Below are positions 25,754-34,094 of a DNA stretch of 64,000 nt, piece by piece. The stretch covers positions 2,828,001-2,892,000 of the forward strand of contig NZ_RIBP01000004.1 of the NCBI RefSeq assembly GCF_007273535.1, given 5' to 3'. The position numbers were made by a program, and so were the translations under genes. The notes below the pieces were generated by a model that had not been told where the DNA came from, did not search any database, and was given only the letters and a program-made list of their open reading frames with translations. How positions within the stretch are numbered: position 1 is the first letter of the stretch; every line of letters starts with the position of its first letter. Source of the DNA: Niallia circulans. GTDB lineage: Bacteria; Bacillota; Bacilli; Bacillales; Cytobacillaceae.

Positions 25754-27106
25754 ATGGCAAACGAAATATTTATGCCCAAGCTAAGCAGCACGATGGCAAC
25801 AGGCACTCTCCTACAGTGGTTTAAAGAAGAAGGAGAAGCTGTCGACATTGGAGAACCGCTTTTTGAAATAATGACAGACAAAATTAATATTGAAGTAGAA
25901 GCGTACGATCAAGGCGTGCTCCTCAAAAAATATGTTGCTGTCGATGAAGAGGTGCCAGTTAATCATGTGGTAGGCTATATTGGCAAATCAGGAGAATCCG
26001 TTCCAGCTGAATCACCAGGGCAGGCAGGCGGCGGCACAAATGAAGAGGAAACGTCAGAAAACAATGCAACAGTATCCTTAGAGGATAATCAGGCAGCTGT
26101 TCGTTCATTACAGGAGAGCACGAAGCAACGTGCCACACCAGCAGCGCGCCATTTAGCAAGGTCTAACAAGGTAGATTTAGTGTTTATAAATGGCAGTGGT
26201 CCAAATGGACGTGTTCATAAAAAAGATGTAGTTTTTTATATAGAAAGTGAGCAATCATCACCAAAATCAACACCACTTGCGCAGAAGATCGCAGCAGCAG
26301 CTCAAGTCGATTTATCGACTGTTACTGGAAGCGGTGTGAACGGGAAAATAGTGAAGGCAGATGTTGTTCATGCCATTACTCCGCAATCTAAAGAAGCGGA
26401 TGTTGCTTTTGACCATACCGAAAATCGCCGAAAATTGTCTGCAATGAGAAAAGTAATTGCTGACAGAATGGCACAAAGTGCATATACAGCTCCACATGTA
26501 ACATTAACAACGGAAGTCGATATGTCTAAAGTAAAAGAATTGCGGTCTGTGCTTATACCAGTAGTGGAAAAACAAACTGGCCTTAAAATCTCCTTTACTG
26601 ACATCTTAATAAAAGCTGCCGGTTCAGCCCTTTCAAGGCATCCGCAAATAAATGTCTCGATAGAGGGGGACGAAATTGTCCAGCATAACGAAATTAATAT
26701 TGGTCTTGCTGTCGCTGTACAGGATGGATTAATGGTTCCAGTCATTAAGGATGTGCCAGCAATGGGGCTTGCAGCAGTTACGAAAGCGGCCAAGAATATT
26801 GGCAATCGTGCTCGTGAAAACAAATTGCTGCCAGACCAATTAAAAGGCTCAACTTTTACAATAAGTAATCTCGGAATGTACGCAATTGATGTATTTACAC
26901 CAATTATCAATCAACCAGAGAGTGCCATACTCGGAGTTGGAAGGATTCAGGATAAGCCAGTTGCTATTAATAATACTATTGAAATTCGTGCGATGATGAC
27001 ACTCAGCCTATCATTTGATCACAGAGCGATGGACGGGGCGCCGGCAGCTGCTTTTTTAACAGAATTAAAACAAATACTCGAAAATCCATTTGAGTTATTA
27101 GCATAG
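25754..27106 (+). CDS. Dihydrolipoamide acyltransferase E2 with two peripheral subunit-binding domains
   Basis: 450 residues. Lipoyl domain at 1-80 with the lipoylated Lys in IMTDKINIEVEAY. A Ser/Glu-rich linker follows, then two E3-binding domains in tandem: TPAARHLARSNKVDL...GPNGRVHKKDV (about 127-164) and TPLAQKIAAAAQVDL...GVNGKIVKADV (about 175-210). The catalytic acyltransferase domain (about 225-450) has the active-site FDHRAMDG. One E3-binding domain is the usual number in AcoC or PdhC, so the duplication is notable. It starts 14 bases after E1beta. Confidence 0.93.
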   Translation: MANEIFMPKLSSTMATGTLLQWFKEEGEAVDIGEPLFEIMTDKINIEVEAYDQGVLLKKYVAVDEEVPVNHVVGYIGKSGESVPAESPGQAGGGTNEEETSENNATVSLEDNQAAVRSLQESTKQRATPAARHLARSNKVDLVFINGSGPNGRVHKKDVVFYIESEQSSPKSTPLAQKIAAAAQVDLSTVTGSGVNGKIVKADVVHAITPQSKEADVAFDHTENRRKLSAMRKVIADRMAQSAYTAPHVTLTTEVDMSKVKELRSVLIPVVEKQTGLKISFTDILIKAAGSALSRHPQINVSIEGDEIVQHNEINIGLAVAVQDGLMVPVIKDVPAMGLAAVTKAAKNIGNRARENKLLPDQLKGSTFTISNLGMYAIDVFTPIINQPESAILGVGRIQDKPVAINNTIEIRAMMTLSLSFDHRAMDGAPAAAFLTELKQILENPFELLA

Positions 27107-27118
27107 GGGGAATAAAAC

Positions 27119-28516
27119 GTGAAAACCTATGATCTTGTCGTAATCGGTGGCGGACCTGGCGGGTATGTAGCAGCACTGCATGCAGCAAAACAAGGTCAAA
27201 AAACCGCGCTGATTGAAGCAGATAATCTTGGAGGAACGTGTTTAAATAGGGGCTGTATTCCATCAAAAACGTATTTAAAGCATGCTGAAATAATCGAACA
27301 AATCGAAAAAAGCAAGGATTGGGGAATCGAAACGGGAGCATTAACGTTTTCCTTCAGTAAAATGAAAAAACGAAAAGATGATGTAATTGACCGTCTTCGA
27401 AGTGGGATTGCCTTCCTGCTTAAGCAAGGGGCAATAGATGTGTATAACGGTTATGGCACAGTCCTGCCAAATGATTGCGTGAAGGTACAGCTGGCCGATA
27501 AACAAGAAACCGTTAGCGCTAAAAAAGTAATCATTGCAACAGGTTCAACACCAGCTCTGCCGCCAATTGCAGGATTAGATACTATCCGCTATGAAACTAG
27601 TGATACCATTTTCGATTTGGAGGAAATCCCGAAATCTGTCATTATAATTGGCGGTGGTGTTATCGGGGTGGAATTTGCCACTATTTTTGCCGCTTTAAAC
27701 ACGACAGTAACAATTGTGGAAGCAGCTGATAGAATCATTGCAACAGAGGATGAGGAAGCTTCAAGGTTTTTAGCTAAAATGTTAAAGAAAAAGGGCATCC
27801 GCATCCAAACAGGTACAATAGTGCAAAGTGTTCACGAGACTTCAGAAGTAAAAACCGTTCTTTGTAAGGATGCAAATGGGAAAGAAGTACTGCTTGAAGC
27901 AGACGTAGTAACCATATGTACTGGCAGGCGTCCAAATCTGTCTGCTGTTGCAGAGCTTAACTTGCAACAAAATGGTCCGTTTATTAAGGTTAATAGCAAA
28001 ATGGAAACGAGTCATAACGGTGTTTACGCTGTTGGAGACGTGATAGGCGGCTGGCAGCTCGCACATGCAGCAAGCGCTGAGGGCATTGTTGCAGCAAATA
28101 ATGCCTCAGGTAAATCTGACTATATCAATTATCATGTTATGCCACGCTGTATATATACTTTACCTGAAATTGCTTCTGTTGGCATGTCCGCAGAGGAAGC
28201 ACAAAGGCAAGGCATGGAAGTTCGTGTTGAGAAGTTCGATTTTTCCGGAAGTGGAAAAGCACTAAGTGCGGGTGAGCCAGACGGGTTTACGAAAATTATC
28301 TATGAAGCAAAGCATGGTGAAATCGTCGGTGTTGTGATGGCAGGCTCTCATGTTACAGAATTGATCGCAAATGCTTCTGCCTTTATGCATTTAGAAGGAA
28401 CAATCACGGAAGCGGCGAATATGATTCATCCACATCCGACAATTTCAGAAACCTTTTTTGAAGCAGCCTTAAATGGAGTGCATAAATCACTATCTCAGCA
28501 AGCTGTGCGGTCTTAA
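27119..28516 (+). CDS. lpdA: Dihydrolipoyl dehydrogenase (E3)
   Basis: 465 residues, standard length. FAD-binding VIGGGPGGYVAALHAAK, redox-active disulfide in GGTCLNRGCIPSK, NAD-binding IIGGGVIGVEF, and the C-terminal catalytic HPHPTISE. It reoxidises the lipoyl group of the E2 with NAD. The start is a GTG at 27119 after AGGGGGAA. Last gene of the four-gene complex operon. Confidence 0.96.
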   Translation: MKTYDLVVIGGGPGGYVAALHAAKQGQKTALIEADNLGGTCLNRGCIPSKTYLKHAEIIEQIEKSKDWGIETGALTFSFSKMKKRKDDVIDRLRSGIAFLLKQGAIDVYNGYGTVLPNDCVKVQLADKQETVSAKKVIIATGSTPALPPIAGLDTIRYETSDTIFDLEEIPKSVIIIGGGVIGVEFATIFAALNTTVTIVEAADRIIATEDEEASRFLAKMLKKKGIRIQTGTIVQSVHETSEVKTVLCKDANGKEVLLEADVVTICTGRRPNLSAVAELNLQQNGPFIKVNSKMETSHNGVYAVGDVIGGWQLAHAASAEGIVAANNASGKSDYINYHVMPRCIYTLPEIASVGMSAEEAQRQGMEVRVEKFDFSGSGKALSAGEPDGFTKIIYEAKHGEIVGVVMAGSHVTELIANASAFMHLEGTITEAANMIHPHPTISETFFEAALNGVHKSLSQQAVRS

Positions 28517-28610
28517 TGTTAATAGTTTGCACGAAACGCCTCTACACATTGCAGGCTTTTTTGTGCACTTTTGAGTCGGAAATTGTTTTTAGAATTTTCG
28601 AAAAAACGAC

Positions 28611-28639
28611 TTGACTGAACTGTGATCATAACTTATGAT
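28611..28639 (+). promoter_or_regulatory. Sigma-A promoter of the galactitol-type PTS operon
   Basis: TTGACT (28611-28616), 17-base spacer, TATGAT (28634-28639). Same boxes and spacing as the promoter at 23668. Confidence 0.8.
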
Positions 28640-28641
28640 AA

Positions 28642-28672
28642 TTACAAATGTAACATGTGTGAACAAAAGTAA
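28642..28672 (+). promoter_or_regulatory. Tandem ACAAATGT operator of the galactitol-type PTS operon
   Basis: TTACAAATGTAACA (28642-28655), then GAACAAAAGTAA (28661-28672). Cores at 28644 and 28663, 19 bp apart, two bases after the -10 box. Confidence 0.75.
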
Positions 28673-28704
28673 GAAACTATCTAACCTGGAAAGGAGGAAT
28701 AATC

Positions 28705-29184
28705 ATGGAAAAGTTAATTCACCTTGATGAAAATGTTGTGCACTTGCATGTATTAGCAGAAGATAGCGAAGATATTATTGCTACATTAAGTGAAGGCTTA
28801 AAAAGACATCAATATGTGAAAGAATCGTTTTTATTATCCATTTTAGAAAGGGAAAAAGTTTTCCCAACAGGACTGCCTCTTGCAACAATGGGAGTGGCGA
28901 TTCCCCATACAGATCCAGAGCATGTTATTAGGCCGATGATTTCAGTTGCAGTTTTGGAAAATCCAGTTGAGTTTATCGTGATGGGAAGTGAAAACACTAA
29001 AGTCAGTGTGGAAATTGTTCTTATGTTAGCAATCTCCGATCCAGCCAAGCAGCTGAGTTTGCTGGAAAAATTAATGAGTGTCTTCCAAAATGATGCAGCG
29101 ATGTCTCAGCTGAAAAATGCCGTTTCTGCTAAAGAGCTTGTAGAAATATTAGACAAAGAGCTAAACCAAATTAGTGTCGAATGA
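28705..29184 (+). CDS. gatA: PTS galactitol/fructose-type EIIA subunit
   Basis: 159 residues, PTS EIIA type 2 fold, with the phosphorylated His in GVAIPHTDPEHV and the following pattern VSVEIVLMLAISDPAKQL. It supplies phosphate to the EIIB encoded at 30663. Galactitol specificity is by homology of the accompanying EIIC and is not certain. ATG after AAAGGAGG. Confidence 0.9.
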   Translation: MEKLIHLDENVVHLHVLAEDSEDIIATLSEGLKRHQYVKESFLLSILEREKVFPTGLPLATMGVAIPHTDPEHVIRPMISVAVLENPVEFIVMGSENTKVSVEIVLMLAISDPAKQLSLLEKLMSVFQNDAAMSQLKNAVSAKELVEILDKELNQISVE

Positions 29185-29186
29185 AA

Positions 29187-29200
29187 TGTAAGCGCTACCT
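29187..29200 (+). promoter_or_regulatory. cre site between the EIIA and EIIC genes
   Basis: TGTAAGCGCTACCT matches the CcpA consensus at 13 of 14 positions. It lies 22 bases before the EIIC start and may work as an internal roadblock. Confidence 0.6.
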
Positions 29201-29221
29201 ATTATGTTAGGGGGTCAACTC

Positions 29222-30640
29222 ATGATTAAGCAGGCTGTTGATTTTGTGTTAGATTTAGGTCCTTCCATCATGCTTCCCATCATCATGACGATTTTTGGTT
29301 TGCTGTTAAAGCAAGGCTTCAAAAAATCATTAACAGCAGGAATTACCATTGGAATTGGCTTCATTGGCGTTAATCTTGTTATTGGGCTTTTATCAGGAGC
29401 CATCGGGCCTGCAGCACAGGCGATGGTTGAGAAGCTCGGTTTGAATTTGGATATTTTGGATGTGGGCTGGCCAATTGGGGCGGCGATTTCCTTTGGAACA
29501 CCAGTAGCACCATTAATGATTCCATTAGTTTTAGTTTTAAACGTAATCATGCTGTCTACTAATTTAACCAAAACGCTAAACGTAGATATTTGGAACTTCT
29601 GGCATCTTATCTTTGCTGCATCTGTTACTTATTATGCTTATGACAATATGATTCTAGCGATTGCAGTTGGCTTGATTGTCTCAGCCATTACCCTCAAACT
29701 AGCAGACTGGACTGCACCAGCAGTTGAGCACCACTTTGGCCTCAAGGGTGTTTCCATGGCCCACTCAGAGACAGTTAACTTTGCACCAATCACGTATGCA
29801 AGTAATCGAATTGTAGATAAAATTCCTGGTATCAATAAAATAGAGGCAGATCCGGAAACATTAAAGAAACGATTTGGGATTTTTGGTGAACCGCTTGTTA
29901 TGGGGTTAGTGCTTGGCCTCCTGATTGGTTTCCTTGGCGGTTATGACGCAAAAGGAATTCTCACATTAGGGATTCAAATGTCGGCAGTATTAATTCTTAT
30001 GCCAAGAATGGTAGCTCTGTTAATGGAAGGACTTATTCCCATATCAGAGGGAGCCCGTGACTTAATCAATAAAAAGTTCCCTGGGAAAAATGTTTATATT
30101 GGTCTTGATACAGCCATAGTGATTGGAACAGCATCCAATATGGCAGTAGCATTGATTATGGTGCCAATAACACTGTTATTAGCTGTCATTCTCCCATATA
30201 ACGGTATGCTGCCATTTGCAGATTTTGCTGTTCTTCCATTCACCGTCGTATGGGCTGTTGCAGCAGCACGGGGCAATATTATTCGCGGCATTATTAACAG
30301 CATTGTCACATTGATGATTGTTTTCTTTATTGCAACGAATCTAGCAGATTTAGCTACAACGATGGGAAGAGCAGTCGGCTTTGATTTTCCAGAAGGAGCA
30401 ACACAGATTTCCGGTATTGATTTAGGCTCCCATGTTATTCCATGGATAATTGTCCGCTTACTTGATCCAAGCAACCCATATTTTATTGCAGCGATTGTTG
30501 CCGCACTTGCTTATTGTTTACTTTGGTATTGGGTCAGAAATGATATTAAAAGACAATATGCGAAAGAAATGGGCTTAGACGCAAAGACATTAAAGCCAGT
30601 TGAAGCAGTACAAGAAAATGAAAACGCTTATAAAGCGTAA
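29222..30640 (+). CDS. gatC: PTS galactitol-type EIIC permease
   Basis: 472 residues from the ATG at 29222, which follows TTAGGGGG; an upstream in-frame ATG at 29204 overlaps that ribosome site. Many transmembrane helices, and family patterns FVLDLGPSIMLPIIMTIFGL and FAPITYASNRIVDKIPGINK. GatC is the membrane channel of galactitol-family PTS, which also includes arabitol- and other polyol-transporting members. It lies 37 bases after EIIA. Confidence 0.92.
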   Translation: MIKQAVDFVLDLGPSIMLPIIMTIFGLLLKQGFKKSLTAGITIGIGFIGVNLVIGLLSGAIGPAAQAMVEKLGLNLDILDVGWPIGAAISFGTPVAPLMIPLVLVLNVIMLSTNLTKTLNVDIWNFWHLIFAASVTYYAYDNMILAIAVGLIVSAITLKLADWTAPAVEHHFGLKGVSMAHSETVNFAPITYASNRIVDKIPGINKIEADPETLKKRFGIFGEPLVMGLVLGLLIGFLGGYDAKGILTLGIQMSAVLILMPRMVALLMEGLIPISEGARDLINKKFPGKNVYIGLDTAIVIGTASNMAVALIMVPITLLLAVILPYNGMLPFADFAVLPFTVVWAVAAARGNIIRGIINSIVTLMIVFFIATNLADLATTMGRAVGFDFPEGATQISGIDLGSHVIPWIIVRLLDPSNPYFIAAIVAALAYCLLWYWVRNDIKRQYAKEMGLDAKTLKPVEAVQENENAYKA

Positions 30641-30662
30641 ATAAAGCTAGGGGGATGTTAAA

Positions 30663-30944
30663 ATGGCCAAAAAAATCTTAGTTTCCTGTGGAACTGCTGT
30701 AGCTACCTCAACAGTTGTCGCTAAAAAAATTGAAGAAATGCTGAAAAAGAAAGGGTTAAATGTTGTTGTGGAGCAGTGTAAAGCATCTGAGGTTCCCTCA
30801 AAGGCAGCGCGAGCAGATTTAATTGTGACAACAACACCAGTCAGCGATACAGGTAATACACCAGTCATTCAAACGATTTCCTTTTTAACAGGTGTTGGAA
30901 TTGATGCAGATATAGAAAAAATCATCTCACATATTGATAAATAA
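30663..30944 (+). CDS. gatB: PTS galactitol-type EIIB subunit
   Basis: 93 residues, usual GatB size. The phosphocysteine lies in the N-terminal loop LVSCGTAVATSTV. It relays phosphate from EIIA to the substrate bound to EIIC. ATG after AGGGGGATG, 22 bases after EIIC. Confidence 0.93.
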   Translation: MAKKILVSCGTAVATSTVVAKKIEEMLKKKGLNVVVEQCKASEVPSKAARADLIVTTTPVSDTGNTPVIQTISFLTGVGIDADIEKIISHIDK

Positions 30945-30950
30945 ACTAGT

Positions 30951-30988
30951 AAAAAGCAAAAAAACGATCCTAAGTTTTTTTGCTTTTT
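30951..30988 (+). terminator. 15-bp hairpin after gatB
   Basis: AAAAAGCAAAAAAAC and GTTTTTTTGCTTTTT form a perfect 15-bp stem, with the T-rich arm as tail. Downstream genes may be expressed by read-through or from an unseen promoter. Confidence 0.75.
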
Positions 30989-31007
30989 CTGCAAATGGAG
31001 GATACGT

Positions 31008-31466
31008 ATGAAACAGTATCGTTACACATCGTCTGTGCTTTTTCTTTCCATTATACTTCCCGTACTTATCATGATGGGCTTATTTATATGGGCAATCGTG
31101 CAGGTGCTTAATGGTGGATTAGTTGGCATACATCCGCTCCTATTAATAGCAATGCCAGTTTTATTTATCACCTCTGTGATCGGGATTAATAATCCATCAA
31201 GTATTACCTTAACAACAGAGTCCATCATATTTGAAGGCTTTTGGAGCAGGCATGAATATAAATGGGAAGACGTAAAGGAATTAACATTGAAGGATTATGG
31301 CTATGTAGGCAAAGCGTTTATTAAGATTGGCAGATTCCGCCTGCTTGGTGGGAGGTATTGGGTTTCCTCCAAGCTTGAAGGCTATAAAGAGTTATTAGCA
31401 GTGATAAAAGAAATAGTGGAAGGACGTGAAAGGCATGCAGGACGCGAAACGGCACAATCAAAATGA
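31008..31466 (+). CDS. Small membrane protein with bacterial PH-like domain
   Basis: 152 residues. Two adjacent transmembrane helices (about 9-30 and 42-60) are followed by a compact beta-rich region (SITLTTESIIFEGFW, YKWEDVKELTLKDY) that resembles bacterial PH/YdbT-like domains. No enzyme motif. It stands between gatB and the zinc dehydrogenase gene, overlapping no gene from its likely partner start, and is an unexpected member of a sugar operon. Start ATG after AAATGGAGG. Function unknown. Confidence 0.6.
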   Translation: MKQYRYTSSVLFLSIILPVLIMMGLFIWAIVQVLNGGLVGIHPLLLIAMPVLFITSVIGINNPSSITLTTESIIFEGFWSRHEYKWEDVKELTLKDYGYVGKAFIKIGRFRLLGGRYWVSSKLEGYKELLAVIKEIVEGRERHAGRETAQSK

Positions 31467-31488
31467 GGAAAAACGGCAGGAAGGCCAA

Positions 31489-32514
31489 ATGAAAGTAGCT
31501 TCCTTCTACAATAAAAACAAGATTAACTATGAAGACAGACAAATCCCTTCCATTGAAAAAGACGAAGTATTAATAAAAATGGAATATTGTGGACTTTGCG
31601 GAACAGATATTCATAAAGTGCTCGATGAAAAAGTAGCGCAGCAAACTGTTCTTGGTCATGAGGTCGCAGGAACAATCGTTAAGGTAGGTGCAAATATAAA
31701 AGATTATCAGATTGGTGACAGAGTATTTGTCGCCCATCATGTACCGTGTTTTACTTGTCATTATTGCAAAAGAGGATCGTACAGCCTATGTCCCCAATTT
31801 ACACAAACGAATCTTGATCCAGGCGGCTTTGCAGAATATATTCGCATACCTGCATTACATGTTAAACACACGATGGGCCACCTGCCAAAAGGAATGAGTT
31901 TTGAGGAGGGGGCATTGGTTGAACCAATTGCCTGCTGTCTGCACGGATTTGAATTAATAGACACTCATCCGGGAGATACAGTGGTTATTATGGGGGCAGG
32001 CCAAATTGGGCTCCTGCAGGTTCAATTAGCAAAAAGTCTCCTTGCTGCAACTATTATTGTAAGTGATATTAATCCATATCGTCTTGAAAAATCTTTGGAA
32101 TTTGGAGCTGATGTGGCAATAAATAGTCATAAGGAAGATGTCGTAACAAGCATAATGGAGCAGACAAATGGAAAGGGAGCCGATATTGTCATTATTTCAG
32201 CAGGAATTCAACAATTGTTACCCCAAGCAATGGAATGTGTGTCAAGAGGTGGCACTGTATTAGTTTTTGCTCCATTTCCAAACACAGACGTAGCAATCCC
32301 TGCAGCACGGTTTTTTCTTGATGAAATAAAGGTTGTGGGCTCTTATTCCTCCACTCCTTACAACTATGAAAGAGCTATTAACATGCTGCGAAACAACGTA
32401 TTTAATGTAAAAAAAATGATTACCCATCGTTTTCCGTTAGCAGAGCTGGATCAAGCAATAGCACTTGCTCATAATCCGTCAGAACAGGTTTTAAAGGTTC
32501 TAATAAAACCATAG
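31489..32514 (+). CDS. Zinc-dependent polyol dehydrogenase (MDR family, GatD/SorD-like)
   Basis: 341 residues from ATG 31489 (AGGAAGG upstream); longer starts at 31426 or 31435 would run into the previous gene. Medium-chain dehydrogenase with catalytic zinc residues in CGLCGTDIHK and LGHEVAG, the structural zinc cysteines in CFTCHYCKRGSYSLC, and the NAD fold at VVIMGAGQIGLLQVQLA. Size and motifs fit galactitol-1-phosphate, sorbitol or threonine 3-dehydrogenases. Beside a galactitol-type PTS it most likely oxidises the imported polyol phosphate to a ketose phosphate (inference). Confidence 0.87.
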   Translation: MKVASFYNKNKINYEDRQIPSIEKDEVLIKMEYCGLCGTDIHKVLDEKVAQQTVLGHEVAGTIVKVGANIKDYQIGDRVFVAHHVPCFTCHYCKRGSYSLCPQFTQTNLDPGGFAEYIRIPALHVKHTMGHLPKGMSFEEGALVEPIACCLHGFELIDTHPGDTVVIMGAGQIGLLQVQLAKSLLAATIIVSDINPYRLEKSLEFGADVAINSHKEDVVTSIMEQTNGKGADIVIISAGIQQLLPQAMECVSRGGTVLVFAPFPNTDVAIPAARFFLDEIKVVGSYSSTPYNYERAINMLRNNVFNVKKMITHRFPLAELDQAIALAHNPSEQVLKVLIKP

Positions 32515-32528
32515 AAAGAAGGAAAACC

Positions 32529-33230
32529 ATGTTTGACTTATCCTTAAATAATAAAGTTGTCCTAGTAACAGGTGTGGACGATATGCTAGGTGCAGCTATT
32601 TGTAAAAAATTAGCTGAAGCTGGAGCAATCGTTTGGATACATCGTTTTCATACGAACGAGGCAGTTGATCTTCACAAGGAGATACGCTCAATGGGAGGGC
32701 TTGCTTCCGTTATAACAAGTGACCTGCAAACAGCAAATGAGGTTCAAGCAGTTGTTAAGAAAATAATCGAACAAAATGGAAAAATAGATGTACTTATTAA
32801 TTATGCAGACAAATCTGCCAAAACAACCATTAATCAACTGACACCATCAGCTTGGCTAGCAGCGTTTCAAGTGAATTTAGATGTGCCCTTTCTTTGCTGT
32901 CAAGCAATTATCCCAATCATGCTGGGACTGAAAGGAGGAACTATTATTAATATAACCTCACAAGCAGCTAGCACGGGTGATGTTGGACCAGCTTATGCTG
33001 CAGGTAAAAGTGCATTCCAATCGTTTACGAAAGGGCTGGCAACAGAATTTACAGGAACAACAATTAAAGTAAAGGAAGTGGTTGCACCAATTTCTTTACA
33101 CGATCAGAATAGTAGCTTCCAAGCGAAAAATAAAGTAATGAAAGCAGTTGCAAACAAGATATTACTTTTATGTACCCCTTATTTAGATGAAGAGATAGAA
33201 GCATTGGATAAGGAGGGCTTAAATAAATGA
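32529..33230 (+). CDS. SDR-family protein with degenerate cofactor motif
   Basis: 233 residues of short-chain dehydrogenase fold. The catalytic YxxxK is present (YAAGKSAF) with an upstream Ser (NITSQAAS). However, the dinucleotide motif TGxxxGxG reads TGVDDMLGAA, and the NNAG segment reads NYADK. The C-terminus is short and lacks the usual PG-based loop. The cofactor site therefore looks altered or lost. It overlaps the next SDR gene by 4 bases (ATGA), suggesting a coupled heteromer or a decaying paralogue. Confidence 0.75.
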   Translation: MFDLSLNNKVVLVTGVDDMLGAAICKKLAEAGAIVWIHRFHTNEAVDLHKEIRSMGGLASVITSDLQTANEVQAVVKKIIEQNGKIDVLINYADKSAKTTINQLTPSAWLAAFQVNLDVPFLCCQAIIPIMLGLKGGTIINITSQAASTGDVGPAYAAGKSAFQSFTKGLATEFTGTTIKVKEVVAPISLHDQNSSFQAKNKVMKAVANKILLLCTPYLDEEIEALDKEGLNK

Positions 33231-33967
33231 TGCTAAAAAACATCCTAATTATTGGCGGAGCAAGTGGAATCGGCAAAGAAATTGCTTTGCATTTTGCAAA
33301 GGATGGACATCAAGTGGCTGTTGCAGACATAAATAAACAGACATTAACGCAAATGATTGCTGACAGTGACCATCATAATCTGTTTCCTTTTGAGGTTGAT
33401 GCAGGTTCCTCGGAAAGTGTTGCGTCACTTGCCAATGAAATTCACACAAGGTTTGGTTCCCTTGACCTCCTTGTTTACTCAGCAGGTATAACTAATTCAG
33501 TGGGGTTTTTGGATATTGACTGGGCTACTTGGCACAAAACGATGGCTGTTAATCTGCACGGACTTTTTTACAGCATTAAATTTTGTCAACCGATACTAGC
33601 GCAAGGTGGAAGCATTGTTATCATTGGATCAGGCTCTGCCATAACAGGCACTGGTGGCGGCATTCACTATGCAGCATCAAAGGGCGGAGCCTTTGGCCTG
33701 ATGAGATCGCTGGTTACAGAGCTTGGCAAAAATAATATTAATATCAATGTTGTTGCCCCTAGAGTAATTGAGTCAGATATGCTTAATAATTTATACCCAA
33801 CAGAACAATCAAAGAAGAGCCTAACAAAAGAGATTCCCATTGGCAGATTCGGAACACCAAATGATGTATTCCATGCAGTCAGATATTTAAGCAGTGCGGA
33901 AGGGAAATATGTGCATGGACAAATCCTGCTGCTTGATGGGGGGAGAACGTATAAACAATTATTATAA
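33227..33967 (+). CDS. SDR-family oxidoreductase
   Basis: 246 residues, classical SDR with intact motifs: GGASGIGKEIALHF (cofactor), YSAGIT (equivalent of NNAG), the catalytic Ser in IIGSGSAITG, HYAASKGG (YxxxK) and IGRFGTPNDV. The end LLDGGRTYK is also typical. It overlaps the preceding SDR gene by 4 bases. Probably it oxidises or reduces a sugar or keto intermediate of the polyol pathway; substrate unknown. Confidence 0.87.
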   Translation: MMLKNILIIGGASGIGKEIALHFAKDGHQVAVADINKQTLTQMIADSDHHNLFPFEVDAGSSESVASLANEIHTRFGSLDLLVYSAGITNSVGFLDIDWATWHKTMAVNLHGLFYSIKFCQPILAQGGSIVIIGSGSAITGTGGGIHYAASKGGAFGLMRSLVTELGKNNININVVAPRVIESDMLNNLYPTEQSKKSLTKEIPIGRFGTPNDVFHAVRYLSSAEGKYVHGQILLLDGGRTYKQLL

Positions 33968-33969
33968 AC

Positions 33970-33999
33970 AAATGCCGGGAAGCTGTTTCCGGCATTTTT
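33970..33999 (+). terminator. Intrinsic terminator after the SDR genes
   Basis: AAATGCCGGGAA and TTTCCGGCATTT pair with a short loop, followed by T. Confidence 0.85.
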
Positions 34000-34052
34000 G
34001 TGACTAGACGTGATGATTTTAAAAAAGATTTGCTGTAATATGTTCTTATACA

Positions 34053-34064
34053 TAACATTTGTAA
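34053..34064 (+). promoter_or_regulatory. ACATTTGT operator upstream of the second SorC gene
   Basis: TAACATTTGTAA is the reverse complement of the cluster operator, 31 bases before the gene. A weaker match, TAATATGT, lies 19 bp upstream. This suggests autoregulation by, or cross-talk with, the other SorC protein. Confidence 0.55.
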
Positions 34065-34094
34065 TTTAGTTAGCTAACGTAGGAGATGATATGA

